This document shows, one piece after another, positions 1-8,500 of a stretch of DNA of 9,690 bases. The translations under genes were made by a program, and so were the position numbers. This DNA is from Ruminococcaceae bacterium UBA1425 (GTDB taxonomy: Bacteria; Bacillota; Clostridia; Oscillospirales; Acutalibacteraceae). The stretch spans positions 1 to 9,690 of the forward strand of contig DCUB01000041.1 of NCBI GenBank assembly GCA_002329365.1. Reading direction: 5' to 3'. Under the pieces are notes generated by a model. That model did no database searches. It had not been told where the DNA came from and saw only the letters and a program-made list of their open reading frames with translations. Each line of letters begins with the position of its first letter. The first letter of the stretch is position 1.

Positions 1-1
1 C

Positions 2-73
2 CGTTTCCGCCGCGACCTCGGCGGAGTAGAGGACGCGTATATCGAAATAAGAAAAAGGCTCTTGGGTAAATAA
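2..73 (+). CDS. C-terminal end of an unidentified upstream protein (partial)
   Basis: The frame beginning at base 2 is open from the window edge to a TAA at 71-73 and reads RFRRDLGGVEDAYIEIRKR followed by LLGK. It looks like a charged helical protein C-terminus. The alternative frame 1 gives an arginine- and proline-rich run that looks like an out-of-frame shadow. Only 23 residues are visible, so I cannot name the family. The gene lies on the same strand as dapF, and 167 bases separate its stop from the dapF start, so it could be the preceding gene of the operon or belong to a separate unit. Confidence 0.5.
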   Translation, partial: RFRRDLGGVEDAYIEIRKRLLGK

Positions 74-83
74 TTAACGGGCA

Positions 84-107
84 GACACGGTCACGGCATG
101 CCGTGTC
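84..107. repeat. Short palindrome / small hairpin
   Basis: Bases 92-105 form a perfect 14-bp palindrome (CACGGCATGCCGTG). The same stretch can fold differently, with GACACGG at 84-90 pairing with CCGTGTC at 101-107 around a 10-base loop. No T run follows, so it is not a canonical intrinsic terminator. It could be a protein-binding site or chance. It lies 10 bases after the stop codon of the upstream partial gene. Confidence 0.4.
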
Positions 108-144
108 CGCAAATCCGCATGAAGCAGTCAATTTTGATAATCAT

Positions 145-219
145 GTAGGGGCGACCCTTGCGGTCGCCCGAAACCGGGTAATATGTCGAGCCACGGGCGA
201 CCTCAAGGGTCGCCCCTAC
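145..219. repeat. 75-bp inverted-repeat (MITE/REP-like) element upstream of dapF
   Basis: Two 26-base arms at 145-170 and 194-219 are reverse complements at 25 of 26 positions, separated by a 23-base spacer. The arms start with GTAGGGGCGACC and end with GGTCGCCCCTAC. Each arm is also internally palindromic (GGGCGACC...GGTCGCCC), so one long hairpin or two small hairpins can form. I see no target-site duplication next to the arms. From memory, repeats of this type (GTAGGGGCGA...TCGCCCCTAC) are common between genes in gut Clostridia and are often mistranslated as protein. In the transcript the element would be a strong hairpin only 6 bases before the dapF Shine-Dalgarno site. Confidence 0.85.
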
Positions 220-225
220 GAAAAC

Positions 226-231
226 AGGGGG
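226..231 (+). promoter_or_regulatory. Shine-Dalgarno site deciding the dapF start
   Basis: AGGGGG lies 9 bases before the ATG at 241. It supports initiation there over the in-frame GTG at 103, which would translate through the inverted repeat. Confidence 0.6.
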
Positions 232-240
232 CAAACCGCG

Positions 241-1071
241 ATGAAATTCACAAAAATGCACGGTCTCGGAAACGACTATATATACTTCAACTGCATGGAG
301 CAGAAAATAGACAACCCGGAGCAGCTTTCCATAAAGCTCTCTGACAGGCATTTTGGCGTCGGCGGCGACGGCATTGTGCTTATTCTGCCGTCAGAAACGT
401 GCGATTTCAGAATGCGCATGTTCAACGCCGACGGCAGCGAGGGCAAAATGTGCGGCAACGCCTCGCGGTGCATCGGGAAATACGTCTACGAAAAGGGGCT
501 TACAGGCAAAAAGGAGATAACGCTTGAAACGCTCGGCGGCATAAAAACGCTTACGCTTGAAACGGACGGAAAAAGCGTAAAGTCTGTTTCCGTCGACATG
601 GGCAAGGCGGAGTTTAAGGCTGAGAAAATCCCCGTTATTTTCGAAAAAGATACTGTTATTGACGAGCCGATAAACGTAGCGGGAAAAGAGTGGAGAATAA
701 ACTGCGTATCGGTCGGCAACCCTCACTGCGTAATCTTTACCGACGATATAATGAGCCTCCCGCTCGCCGATATAGGTCCGCAGTTTGAAAACCACCCGAT
801 GTTCCCCGAAAGGATTAACACGGAGTTCACCGAGATAACCGACAGAACGCATCTGAAAATGCGCGTGTGGGAACGCGGAAGCGGCGAAACAATGGCATGC
901 GGCACGGGCGCGTCGGCTACCGTCAGCGCGGCGGTTAAAAACGGTATCTGCGATGCCGACGTTTTTGTAACGGTTTCACTGCTCGGCGGCGATTTGTCCG
1001 TCATGTACCGTTCGGACGGCACGGTCATAATGAAGGGACCTGCCGAATTTGTGTTTGAAGGAGAGCTTTGA
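241..1071 (+). CDS. dapF: Diaminopimelate epimerase
   Basis: This cytosolic, cofactor-independent enzyme interconverts LL- and meso-diaminopimelate, the last step before lysine and the source of meso-DAP for peptidoglycan. The 276-residue protein has the usual family length and two-lobed pattern. It begins MKFTKMHGLGND, the standard DapF start. The catalytic cysteine pair is visible: Cys71 in KMCGNASRC and Cys220 in MACGTGAS. Substrate-binding positions known from E. coli DapF are present as Asn11, Asn62, Asn160, Asn193, Glu211 and Arg212. I chose ATG 241 because of this N-terminus and the AGGGGG site 9 bases upstream. The open frame back to a GTG at 103 only crosses the repeat element. The stop lies one base before the dapL start, which suggests translational coupling. 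A second, degenerate DapF domain occurs at the end of the same operon. Confidence 0.97.
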   Translation: MKFTKMHGLGNDYIYFNCMEQKIDNPEQLSIKLSDRHFGVGGDGIVLILPSETCDFRMRMFNADGSEGKMCGNASRCIGKYVYEKGLTGKKEITLETLGGIKTLTLETDGKSVKSVSVDMGKAEFKAEKIPVIFEKDTVIDEPINVAGKEWRINCVSVGNPHCVIFTDDIMSLPLADIGPQFENHPMFPERINTEFTEITDRTHLKMRVWERGSGETMACGTGASATVSAAVKNGICDADVFVTVSLLGGDLSVMYRSDGTVIMKGPAEFVFEGEL

Positions 1072-1072
1072 G

Positions 1073-2257
1073 ATGGCTTCTGTAAACAGTAATTACAATA
1101 ACCTCAAGCAGAATTATCTTTTTTACGAGGTAGGTCAGAGGGCAAAAAAATATTCCGGGCAAAATCCGGACAAAAAGGTGATTAAGCTCGGCATAGGCGA
1201 CGTAACCCTTCCGCTCGCGCCCGTCGTAGTCGAGGCGATGAAAAAGGCAGCCGACGATATGTCAAAGGCCGAAACCTTCAAGGGCTACGGTCCCGAGCAG
1301 GGCTACGGCTTTTTAAAAGACGCGATAGCGGGATATTACGCCCGCAGGGGAGTCAGACTTTCAACAGACGAGATATTTGTATCCGACGGCGCGAAGAGCG
1401 ACCTCGGAAATATCCTCGACATTTTCGGCAAGGATAACAGGGTGCTTATACCGGACCCTGTCTACCCCGTCTATGTCGACACAAATACTATGGACGGCAG
1501 GGATATATCCTTTGTAGACGCGAATATCGAAAACGGCTTTCTTCCGCTGCCGCAGGAGGGCATGAAGGCGGACATTATTTATCTCTGCTCGCCCGACAAT
1601 CCCACAGGCGCCGCCTACAATAAGGAGCAGCTTAAAAAGTGGGTTGATTTCGCAAACGCGCAAAGCGCCGTGATTCTTTTCGACGCCGCGTACGAGGCTT
1701 TTGTAGCCGACGAAAATCTTCCGCACAGCATTTTTGAAATAGACGGCGCGCGCACCTGCGCCATTGAGTTCTGCTCGCTTTCAAAGACGGCGGGCTTTAC
1801 GGGAACAAGGTGCGGCTACACGGTAGTGCCAAACGAGCTTGAGGCGGACGGAGTAAAGCTCAACAAGCTGTGGCTCCGCAGGCAGACTACAAAGTTCAAC
1901 GGCGTTTCATACATCGTCCAGCGCGGAGCCGAGGCGGTCTTTTCCGACGAGGGTATACGCCAGACGCGCGAGAACATCGACTATTACAGAAGAAACGCCC
2001 GCGTGATAACGGACGCGCTCGACAGGCTCGGCATATGGTACTGCGGCGGCTTAAACTCACCGTATATCTGGCTGCGCTGCCCGAACGATATGAAGTCATG
2101 GGATTTCTTTGACTACCTTCTGAGCGAGGCAAATGTCGTCGGAACGCCGGGCGAGGGCTTCGGCAGGTGCGGCGAGGGCTTTTTCAGGCTTACGTCGTTC
2201 TCCGACTATGATAGTACGAGGGAAGCGATGTCGAGGATAGAAGCCCTGCTTAAATAA
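1073..2257 (+). CDS. dapL: LL-diaminopimelate aminotransferase
   Basis: This PLP-dependent fold-type I aminotransferase converts tetrahydrodipicolinate to LL-diaminopimelate with glutamate as amino donor, bypassing the acyl-blocked steps of the DAP pathway. The 394 residues match the length of known bacterial DapL proteins. The PLP-binding lysine is Lys238 in CSLSKTAGFTGTRCG. Other family marks are KLGIGDVTLPL near residue 40, PDPVYPVYVDTNTM, CSPDNPTGAA, and the carboxylate-binding Arg372 in FFRLTSFS. I chose ATG 1073 because AAGGAGAG at 1058-1065 sits 7 bases upstream. An in-frame TTG at 1049 lies inside dapF and upstream of this site. It directly follows dapF, whose substrate it makes, so the pair supplies meso-DAP. 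A generic class I aminotransferase is the alternative, but the motifs and context favour DapL. Confidence 0.95.
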   Translation: MASVNSNYNNLKQNYLFYEVGQRAKKYSGQNPDKKVIKLGIGDVTLPLAPVVVEAMKKAADDMSKAETFKGYGPEQGYGFLKDAIAGYYARRGVRLSTDEIFVSDGAKSDLGNILDIFGKDNRVLIPDPVYPVYVDTNTMDGRDISFVDANIENGFLPLPQEGMKADIIYLCSPDNPTGAAYNKEQLKKWVDFANAQSAVILFDAAYEAFVADENLPHSIFEIDGARTCAIEFCSLSKTAGFTGTRCGYTVVPNELEADGVKLNKLWLRRQTTKFNGVSYIVQRGAEAVFSDEGIRQTRENIDYYRRNARVITDALDRLGIWYCGGLNSPYIWLRCPNDMKSWDFFDYLLSEANVVGTPGEGFGRCGEGFFRLTSFSDYDSTREAMSRIEALLK

Positions 2258-2281
2258 GAAGGCAAGAAGGACTGACAGTTA

Positions 2282-3706
2282 ATGCTTTTTGACAAGCCGC
2301 GCGAGGAATGCGGAGTTTTCGGGGTTTTCAGTCCAAAGAAAACAGACGTTTCCAAACTGACATATTACGGTCTTTTCGCGCTCCAGCACAGGGGGCAGGA
2401 GAGCTGCGGCATATTCGTAAACGACGGCGTCGAGTTCCGCTCTTATAAGGAGCTCGGAGTCGTTAACGACGTGTTCACGGGCGAGCGGTTAACGGAGCTC
2501 GGCAGCGGCGAAATGGCTGTCGGTCATGTGCGCTACGCGACGACGGGCAACGCCGACAAGGCGAACGCCCAGCCTATCGAGGTCCGCCACATGCGCGGCA
2601 GGTTCGCGCTCGCGCACAACGGGAACCTTGTCAACTCGGCGGAGCTTCGCCGCGGGATTGAAAAGGACGGCGCCATATTTCATTCGACGAGCGACACGGA
2701 GGTTATAGCCTACATAATCACAAGGGAACGCATAAAGACGCAAAGTATAGAGGAAGCCGCAGGCCTTGCTATGGACAAGCTTTGCGGGGCGTACTCACTT
2801 GTAATTATGACCGGCGACAAGCTGCTGGCGGTGCGTGACAAAAACGGCTTCCGCCCGCTATGCATAGGCATTACAGACGACGGCGCTTATATCGCCGCAT
2901 CCGAAAGCTGCGCGCTCGACGCCGTGGGAGCACGTTTTCTGCGCGACGTCGAACCGGGTGAAATAATCGTTTTTGACAAAGACGGAATGAAAAGCATAAA
3001 AACGCACTGCAACAAGGCGCCGCGCTCCGTCTGCGTGTTTGAGTACATTTATTTCGCGCGCCCCGATTCCGTAATCGACGGCTGCAGCGTCCACAAAGCG
3101 CGGCTGAGGGCGGGCGCGTTCCTGTCAGTCGAGCATCCCGTTCAGGCCGACGTCGTAATAGGCGTGCCGGACTCCGGCATCGACGGAGCAATAGGCTACG
3201 CCGCCCGGTCGGGAATACCGTACGGAATGGGCTTTATAAAAAACAAATATATAGCGAGAACGTTTATCGCGCCCGGGCAGAAATCGCGCGAGGACAAGGT
3301 GCGGATAAAGCTGAACCCCGTTGTGAACACGGTCAGGGAAAAAAGGGTTGTTCTTATTGACGACTCTATTGTAAGAGGCACTACGAGCGGCAGGATAGTA
3401 AAGCTCCTGCGCGACGCCGGTGCAAAAGAGGTGCATATGCGTATAACCTCGCCGCCCTTCATAAACCCCTGTTATTACGGAACGGACGTCGACTCGAGCG
3501 AAAACCTCATCGCGTGCCGCCACACCGTTTCGGAAACGGCGAAGATAATAGGCGCCGATTCGCTCGGATACCTCAGCGTGGAAAGCGTAAAACGCATAGC
3601 GGGAGAAGAAGGCGGCTACTGCTGCGCCTGCTTTAACGGGCAGTATCCCACGCGGCTGCCTAAGGACGCGGGCAAGGATAAATTTGAAAACAACATTTCA
3701 GATTAA
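2282..3706 (+). CDS. purF: Amidophosphoribosyltransferase (self-processing, 4Fe-4S type)
   Basis: This enzyme catalyses the committed step of purine synthesis, PRPP plus glutamine to phosphoribosylamine. The 474-residue protein has an N-terminal Ntn-hydrolase glutaminase domain with the nucleophile at Cys10 (REECGVFGV), so a 9-residue propeptide must be removed, as in the Bacillus subtilis enzyme. The glutaminase part includes LQHRGQESCGI and AHNGNLVN. The C-terminal phosphoribosyltransferase domain has the PRPP loop VVLIDDSIVRGTT, with Asp360-Asp361. Cysteines 251, 397, 447 and 450 fit the four iron-sulfur ligands. The 251-397 spacing of 146 equals that of Cys236-Cys382 in B. subtilis as I recall it, and 447-450 is the CxxC pair. 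AGAAGGA at 2265-2271 lies 10 bases before the ATG. It sits 24 bases after dapL, away from other pur genes in this window. Confidence 0.97.
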   Translation: MLFDKPREECGVFGVFSPKKTDVSKLTYYGLFALQHRGQESCGIFVNDGVEFRSYKELGVVNDVFTGERLTELGSGEMAVGHVRYATTGNADKANAQPIEVRHMRGRFALAHNGNLVNSAELRRGIEKDGAIFHSTSDTEVIAYIITRERIKTQSIEEAAGLAMDKLCGAYSLVIMTGDKLLAVRDKNGFRPLCIGITDDGAYIAASESCALDAVGARFLRDVEPGEIIVFDKDGMKSIKTHCNKAPRSVCVFEYIYFARPDSVIDGCSVHKARLRAGAFLSVEHPVQADVVIGVPDSGIDGAIGYAARSGIPYGMGFIKNKYIARTFIAPGQKSREDKVRIKLNPVVNTVREKRVVLIDDSIVRGTTSGRIVKLLRDAGAKEVHMRITSPPFINPCYYGTDVDSSENLIACRHTVSETAKIIGADSLGYLSVESVKRIAGEEGGYCCACFNGQYPTRLPKDAGKDKFENNISD

Positions 3707-3726
3707 CATGCAAAAGGAGAATCAAC

Positions 3727-4473
3727 ATGAGCTTTGACGCGGAGCGTGTTAAAAACGAAATAGTCAAATGGATAAAAGAATGGTTTGACAAAAACGGGCG
3801 CGGCTGCAACGCCGTCGTCGGTCTGTCCGGCGGAAAAGACAGCTCTGTTGTGGCGGCTCTCTGCGTTGAGGCGCTCGGAAAAGACAAAGTTATAGGCGTG
3901 CTGATGCCTAACGGCGAGCAAAGCGATATAGATGTGGCAAAAGACCTTGCCGATTTCCTCGGAATACGGCGATACATCGTAAACATCAGAAAAGCATACG
4001 ACGGAATAATAGAGCAGCTTGAGGCAAACGGGATAAAAGTGCAGAATCAGACATCATTCAATCTGCCGGCGCGTCTTAGAATGTCGTCGCTTTACGCCGT
4101 GTCACAGTCGATGAACGGCAGAGTCGCAAACACCTGCAATCTTTCAGAGGACTGGGTAGGCTACGCCACAAAATACGGCGATGGCGCGGGCGACTTCAGC
4201 CCGCTGTCTGAGCTGACGGTAAACGAGGTAAAACAAATAGGCCGCGTTCTCTCATTGCCGTCAAAGTTTGTTGACAAAGTGCCGATAGACGGTCTTTGCG
4301 GCAAAACCGACGAGGAAAACCTCGGCTTCACATACGAGGTGCTTGACAGATATATAAGAACGGGCGTGTGCGAAGACGACGAAATCAAGGCGAAAATAGA
4401 CCGGCTTAACAAGAACAACAAATTCAAGCTGGAGCCGATGAGTAAATTTGAACTGACGGAGGATATGAAGTGA
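3727..4473 (+). CDS. nadE: NAD+ synthetase, ammonia-dependent type
   Basis: This enzyme adenylates and amidates nicotinic acid adenine dinucleotide to NAD+, the last step of NAD synthesis. The 248-residue protein is an N-type ATP pyrophosphatase with the PP-loop SGGKDSS at residues 34-40. Later family motifs are NTCNLSEDWVGYATKYGDGA and KTDEENLGFTYEVLDRYI. There is no N-terminal nitrilase (glutaminase) domain, so it should use free ammonia or ammonia passed from another protein. AAGGAG at 3714-3719 is 7 bases before the ATG. It begins 20 bases after purF, and its stop overlaps the carA start by 4 bases, suggesting coupled translation. The nearby glutaminase-bearing proteins PurF and CarA have their own synthase partners or domains, so I would not infer that they feed NadE. 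Confidence 0.94.
   Translation: MSFDAERVKNEIVKWIKEWFDKNGRGCNAVVGLSGGKDSSVVAALCVEALGKDKVIGVLMPNGEQSDIDVAKDLADFLGIRRYIVNIRKAYDGIIEQLEANGIKVQNQTSFNLPARLRMSSLYAVSQSMNGRVANTCNLSEDWVGYATKYGDGAGDFSPLSELTVNEVKQIGRVLSLPSKFVDKVPIDGLCGKTDEENLGFTYEVLDRYIRTGVCEDDEIKAKIDRLNKNNKFKLEPMSKFELTEDMK
4458..4462 (+). promoter_or_regulatory. Shine-Dalgarno site deciding the GTG start of carA
   Basis: GGAGG inside the 3' end of nadE lies 7 bases before the GTG at 4470. It supports the GTG start and the 4-base GTGA overlap with the nadE stop. Confidence 0.75.
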
Positions 4474-5534
4474 AAAAGGCATATCTTGTTCTTGGCAACG
4501 GAAGGGTTTTTGAAGGCGAGAGCTTCGGTGCGGCGGGCGACAGCGTCGGCGAGCTTGTCTTTACAACGGGAATGCTGGGATACATCGAAACGCTTACCGA
4601 CCCGAGCTATTACGGGCAGATTGTGTTGCAGACGTTTCCGCTTATAGGCAATTACGGAATAATCGAAGAGGATTTTGAGGGCGAGTGTCAGGTCAGCGGT
4701 TATGTCGTCCGCGAGTGGTGCGAAACGCCGTCAAACTTCCGTTCGCAGTACGACGTCGATACATTTCTGAAGAAAAGGGGCGTTGTCGGAATATGCGGCG
4801 TCGATACGAGGGAGATTACAAGAATAATCCGCGAACAGGGCGTTATGAACGCGAAAATCTGTCAGACGCCTCCCGACGATCTTTCGGAAATACAAAATTT
4901 TAAAATCCTCGATGCCGTAAAAAGCGTTTGCGTGAGCGGAAAACGCATATCCCCCGCATACGGGAAGGAAAAATTCAAAGTAACGCTCATAGACTACGGC
5001 GCGAAATACAATATCGTCCGCGAGCTCAGGAAAAGGGGCTGTACCGTTACCGAAGTGGCGAGCGATACGACAGCAGAGGAGATTCTGGCAGGCAGGCCCG
5101 ACGGCGTAATGCTTTCAAACGGCACGGGCGACCCCGCCGAAAACGTAGACTGCATAAACGAGCTTAAAAAGCTGTTCGGCAATGTTCCCATTTTCGGCAT
5201 ATGCTTAGGGCATCAGCTTCTCGCTCTCGCGAACGGCGGCAAAACGGTAAAGCTGAAATACGGACACAGGGGCGCTAATCAGCCTGTCCGCGACATACTC
5301 GGCACAAGAACATACATAACAAGCCAGAACCACGGCTATGCCGTCGAAATGGAGGGCCTTGAGGGAAAGGGTACGCTGAGATTTGTAAACGCTAACGACG
5401 GCACCTGCGAGGGAATCGACTACGACGGCTACGACGCCTTTACGGTGCAGTTTCACCCCGAGGCATGCTCGGGTCCGCTCGACACGTCCATGCTTTTCGA
5501 CAGGTTCATAAACTTAATGGGAGGAAAAAAATAA
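4470..5534 (+). CDS. carA: Carbamoyl-phosphate synthase small (glutaminase) subunit
   Basis: CarA hydrolyses glutamine and passes ammonia through a tunnel to CarB for carbamoyl phosphate, the precursor of pyrimidines and arginine. The 354-residue protein starts with the CarA-specific N-terminal domain (YLVLGNGRVFEGESFGAAG, TTGMLGYIETLTDPSYYGQI). A class I glutamine amidotransferase domain follows from about residue 168. The triad is visible as Cys245 in FGICLGHQ, His329 and Glu331 in QFHPEA. SQNHGYAV is also present. One oddity is LSNGTGDP, where most relatives have SNGPGDP. The start is GTG with GGAGG 7 bases upstream, overlapping the nadE stop. The stop shares its last base with the carB start codon. 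The sequence does not show whether it serves pyrimidine or arginine synthesis, because neither pyr nor arg genes are in view. Confidence 0.96.
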   Translation: MKKAYLVLGNGRVFEGESFGAAGDSVGELVFTTGMLGYIETLTDPSYYGQIVLQTFPLIGNYGIIEEDFEGECQVSGYVVREWCETPSNFRSQYDVDTFLKKRGVVGICGVDTREITRIIREQGVMNAKICQTPPDDLSEIQNFKILDAVKSVCVSGKRISPAYGKEKFKVTLIDYGAKYNIVRELRKRGCTVTEVASDTTAEEILAGRPDGVMLSNGTGDPAENVDCINELKKLFGNVPIFGICLGHQLLALANGGKTVKLKYGHRGANQPVRDILGTRTYITSQNHGYAVEMEGLEGKGTLRFVNANDGTCEGIDYDGYDAFTVQFHPEACSGPLDTSMLFDRFINLMGGKK

Positions 5535-8500
5535 TGCCTCTTTGCAAAGATATAAAGAAGGTAATGGTCATAGGCTCCGGCCCCATAGTAATAGGTCAGG
5601 CTGCCGAGTTCGACTATGCCGGCGCGCAGGCTTGCCGCGTGCTTAAAAAGGCGGGCGTAAATGTAGTGCTTGTCAACTCGAACCCAGCTACTATAATGAC
5701 GGACAAAGCCCTTGCCGACGAGATATACTTAGAGCCGCTTACAACCGAAACGGTTAAGAGGATAATCCAGAAGGAACGCCCCGACAGCCTTCTGGCGGGG
5801 CTCGGCGGGCAGACGGGACTCACTATTGCCATGCAGCTTTCAAAGGACGGCTACCTCGAAAAGCACGGCGTCCGTCTGCTCGGAACCGACGCCAAAGCCA
5901 TAGACAAGGCGGAGGACAGAAAGCTTTTCAAGGACACGATGGCAGAGATAGGGCAGCCCACAATCCCGTCCGAAATAGCGAACGACGTTGAAACTGCGCT
6001 TAAAATAGCAGACGAAATCGGCTACCCCGTTATCGTCCGTCCGGCGTTCACCCTCGGCGGAGCGGGCGGCGGCGTTGCTTATTCTCCCGACGAGCTTAAG
6101 ATTATAACCGTTACAGGCCTTGACATGTCGCCCATAACGCAGGTTCTTATTGAAAAATACATATTCGGCTGGAAGGAAATCGAGTTTGAGGCAATGCGCG
6201 ATTCGGTAGGCAACGTTATCGCCGTCTGCAGCATGGAAAACTTCGACCCCGTAGGCGTCCACACCGGCGACAGCATTGTCGTCGCGCCGGCATTAACCTT
6301 AGCCAACAAGGAATATCAGATTCTACGCTCGGCGGCTCTCGACATAGTTTCGGCTCTCGGCATTGTCGGCGGCTGCAACTGCCAGTTCGCGTTAAATCCC
6401 GACAGCTTCGAGTACGCCGTCATAGAGGTAAACCCGAGGGTTTCAAGGTCGTCGGCTCTGGCGAGTAAGGCGACGGGCTATCCTATTGCAAAGGTTACTA
6501 CGCAGCTTGCTCTCGGCTATACGCTTGACGAAATCAAAAACGACATAACGGGCAAAACCTGCGCCTGCTTCGAGCCTGCCATTGACTACGTTGTCGTCAA
6601 GCTGCCCAAATGGCCCTTCGACAAGTTTGTAAATTCCGACAGGCGGCTCGGCACGCAGATGAAGGCGACGGGCGAGGTTATGTCCATCGCGCCCACCTTT
6701 GAAATGGCGCTGATGAAGGCTGTCAGGGGCGCCGAGATTTCAACCGATACGCTGAATATGCAGCCGAAAACAAAAAAACCGCTTGAAGAACGTCTTCACA
6801 GTATGGACGATCTGCGGCTGTTCACGCTCTTTGAAGCGCTCAAGGGCGGAGAGGACATTGAAAAGCTTTATCAGATTACAAAGATAGACAGGTGGTTTTT
6901 AAACAAGATTAAAAACCTTGCCGACTTTGAAAACGACATTTCGAAAAACGGTCTTTACGAGGGCACTTACATCAAAGGCAAAAAGCTCGGCTACACCGAC
7001 GCCGCGCTTAAACGCATATCGGGCGCCGAAAGCATACCCCACGTTGACGCCGTTTACAAAATGGTCGACACCTGCGCCGCCGAGTTCAAGGCTGAAACCC
7101 CGTATTTCTACTCCACTTATGACACCGAGTGCGAGGCCGCGGGCTTCATAGACGACAGCAAGGAAAAAATTATAGTTCTCGGCTCCGGTCCCATAAGAAT
7201 AGGTCAGGGCATAGAGTTCGACTACTCGTCGGTCCACTGCGTCTGGACGCTGAAGGAGATGGGCTACGAGGTAGCCATAATCAACAACAACCCCGAAACA
7301 GTTTCGACCGATTACGACACCGCCGACAGGCTCTACTTCGAGCCGCTCACGCCCGAGGACGTTATGAACATCATAAAGGTCGAAAAGCCTTTAGGCGTCG
7401 TCGTCGCGTTCGGCGGTCAGACGGCTATAAAGCTTACAAAATTCCTTGACGAAAACGGAATTCAGATACTCGGCACGTCCGCCGACGGAATAGACACGGC
7501 AGAGGACAGGGAGCGCTTTGACGCCCTGCTTGAGAAATTCGGAATCAGCCGCCCGAAGGGAATGGGCGTAATGACAATGGAGCAGGCGCTCAGCGCCGCC
7601 GAAACGCTCGGGTACCCCGTTCTTCTTCGTCCTTCCTATGTTATCGGCGGTCAGAACATGACGATAGCGCACAACAGCGACCATGTCCGCCGGTATATGG
7701 AGATAATACTAAAGAGCGAAATCGAAAACCCCGTGCTCATAGACAAATACATGGCGGGCATAGAACTTGAGGTCGACGTAATATCCGACGGTACAGACGT
7801 GCTTATCCCCGGCATTATGGAGCATATCGAGAGAGCCGGCGTTCACAGCGGCGACTCGATAGCCGTTTATCCTCCGTACAATCTGAACGACAAGATGCTC
7901 CAGAACGTCATTGACGTTTCGCAGAAGCTTGCGCTCTCGCTCGGCACCAAAGGTCTTGTCAACATTCAGTACCTTATATACAACAACAGGCTTTATGTAA
8001 TAGAGGTAAACCCGCGCGCGTCGAGAACCGTGCCTTATATAAGCAAGGTTACGGGAGTTCCCATGGTCGAGCTTGCCTCAAAGGTGATGATAGGTCAGCC
8101 GCTCGTATCGCTCGGCTACGGCACGGGGCTTTACAGAACTCCGCCGTACTTCGCCGTCAAGGTGCCGGTTTTCTCGTTTGAAAAGCTTTCCGACGTAAAT
8201 TCCATACTCGGTCCCGAAATGAAATCAACGGGAGAGGTGCTCGGCATAGGCAAAACAACGTCCGAAGCGCTTATGAAGGGGCTTACCTCCGCCGGCTTCA
8301 ACGTTCAGATGCCGTCTGTCGGAAAAGAAGTGGGAGTGCTTTTAAGCGTCGACGAGCACGACGAGATTGATGTCGTTACCTTAGCGAAAAAGCTTGACGA
8401 CCTCGGCATGAAGCTTTATGCCACAAAGGACACGGCAGCGGCGATAGGTCAGCTCGGAATAGACGTTACAAGCGTAAAGGAGGTATCCGAGAGCAACGAG

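Noticed and set aside
158..184. Promoter-like TTGCGG and TAATAT inside the repeat
   Set aside because: The -35 match is poor and the spacing is 15 bases, so I cannot support a promoter. The true operon promoter may lie here or upstream of the window.
103..240. 46-residue N-terminal extension of DapF from a GTG at 103
   Set aside because: It only translates the inverted-repeat element. DapF normally starts at the MKFTKMHG sequence, and the ATG at 241 has its own Shine-Dalgarno site.
74..240. Riboswitch (lysine type) or PyrR-type attenuator in the leader
   Set aside because: The 167 bases are mostly occupied by the palindrome and the inverted repeat. I saw no lysine-riboswitch core, PyrR-loop motif or terminator/antiterminator pair.
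1049..1072. Upstream TTG start for DapL
   Set aside because: It lies inside dapF and upstream of the AAGGAGAG site that fits the ATG at 1073. The added residues are not typical of DapL.
5465..5533. 23-residue upstream extension of CarB
   Set aside because: It overlaps the end of carA in another frame, while ATG 5534 has GGGAGG 9 bases upstream and gives the normal CarB N-terminus.
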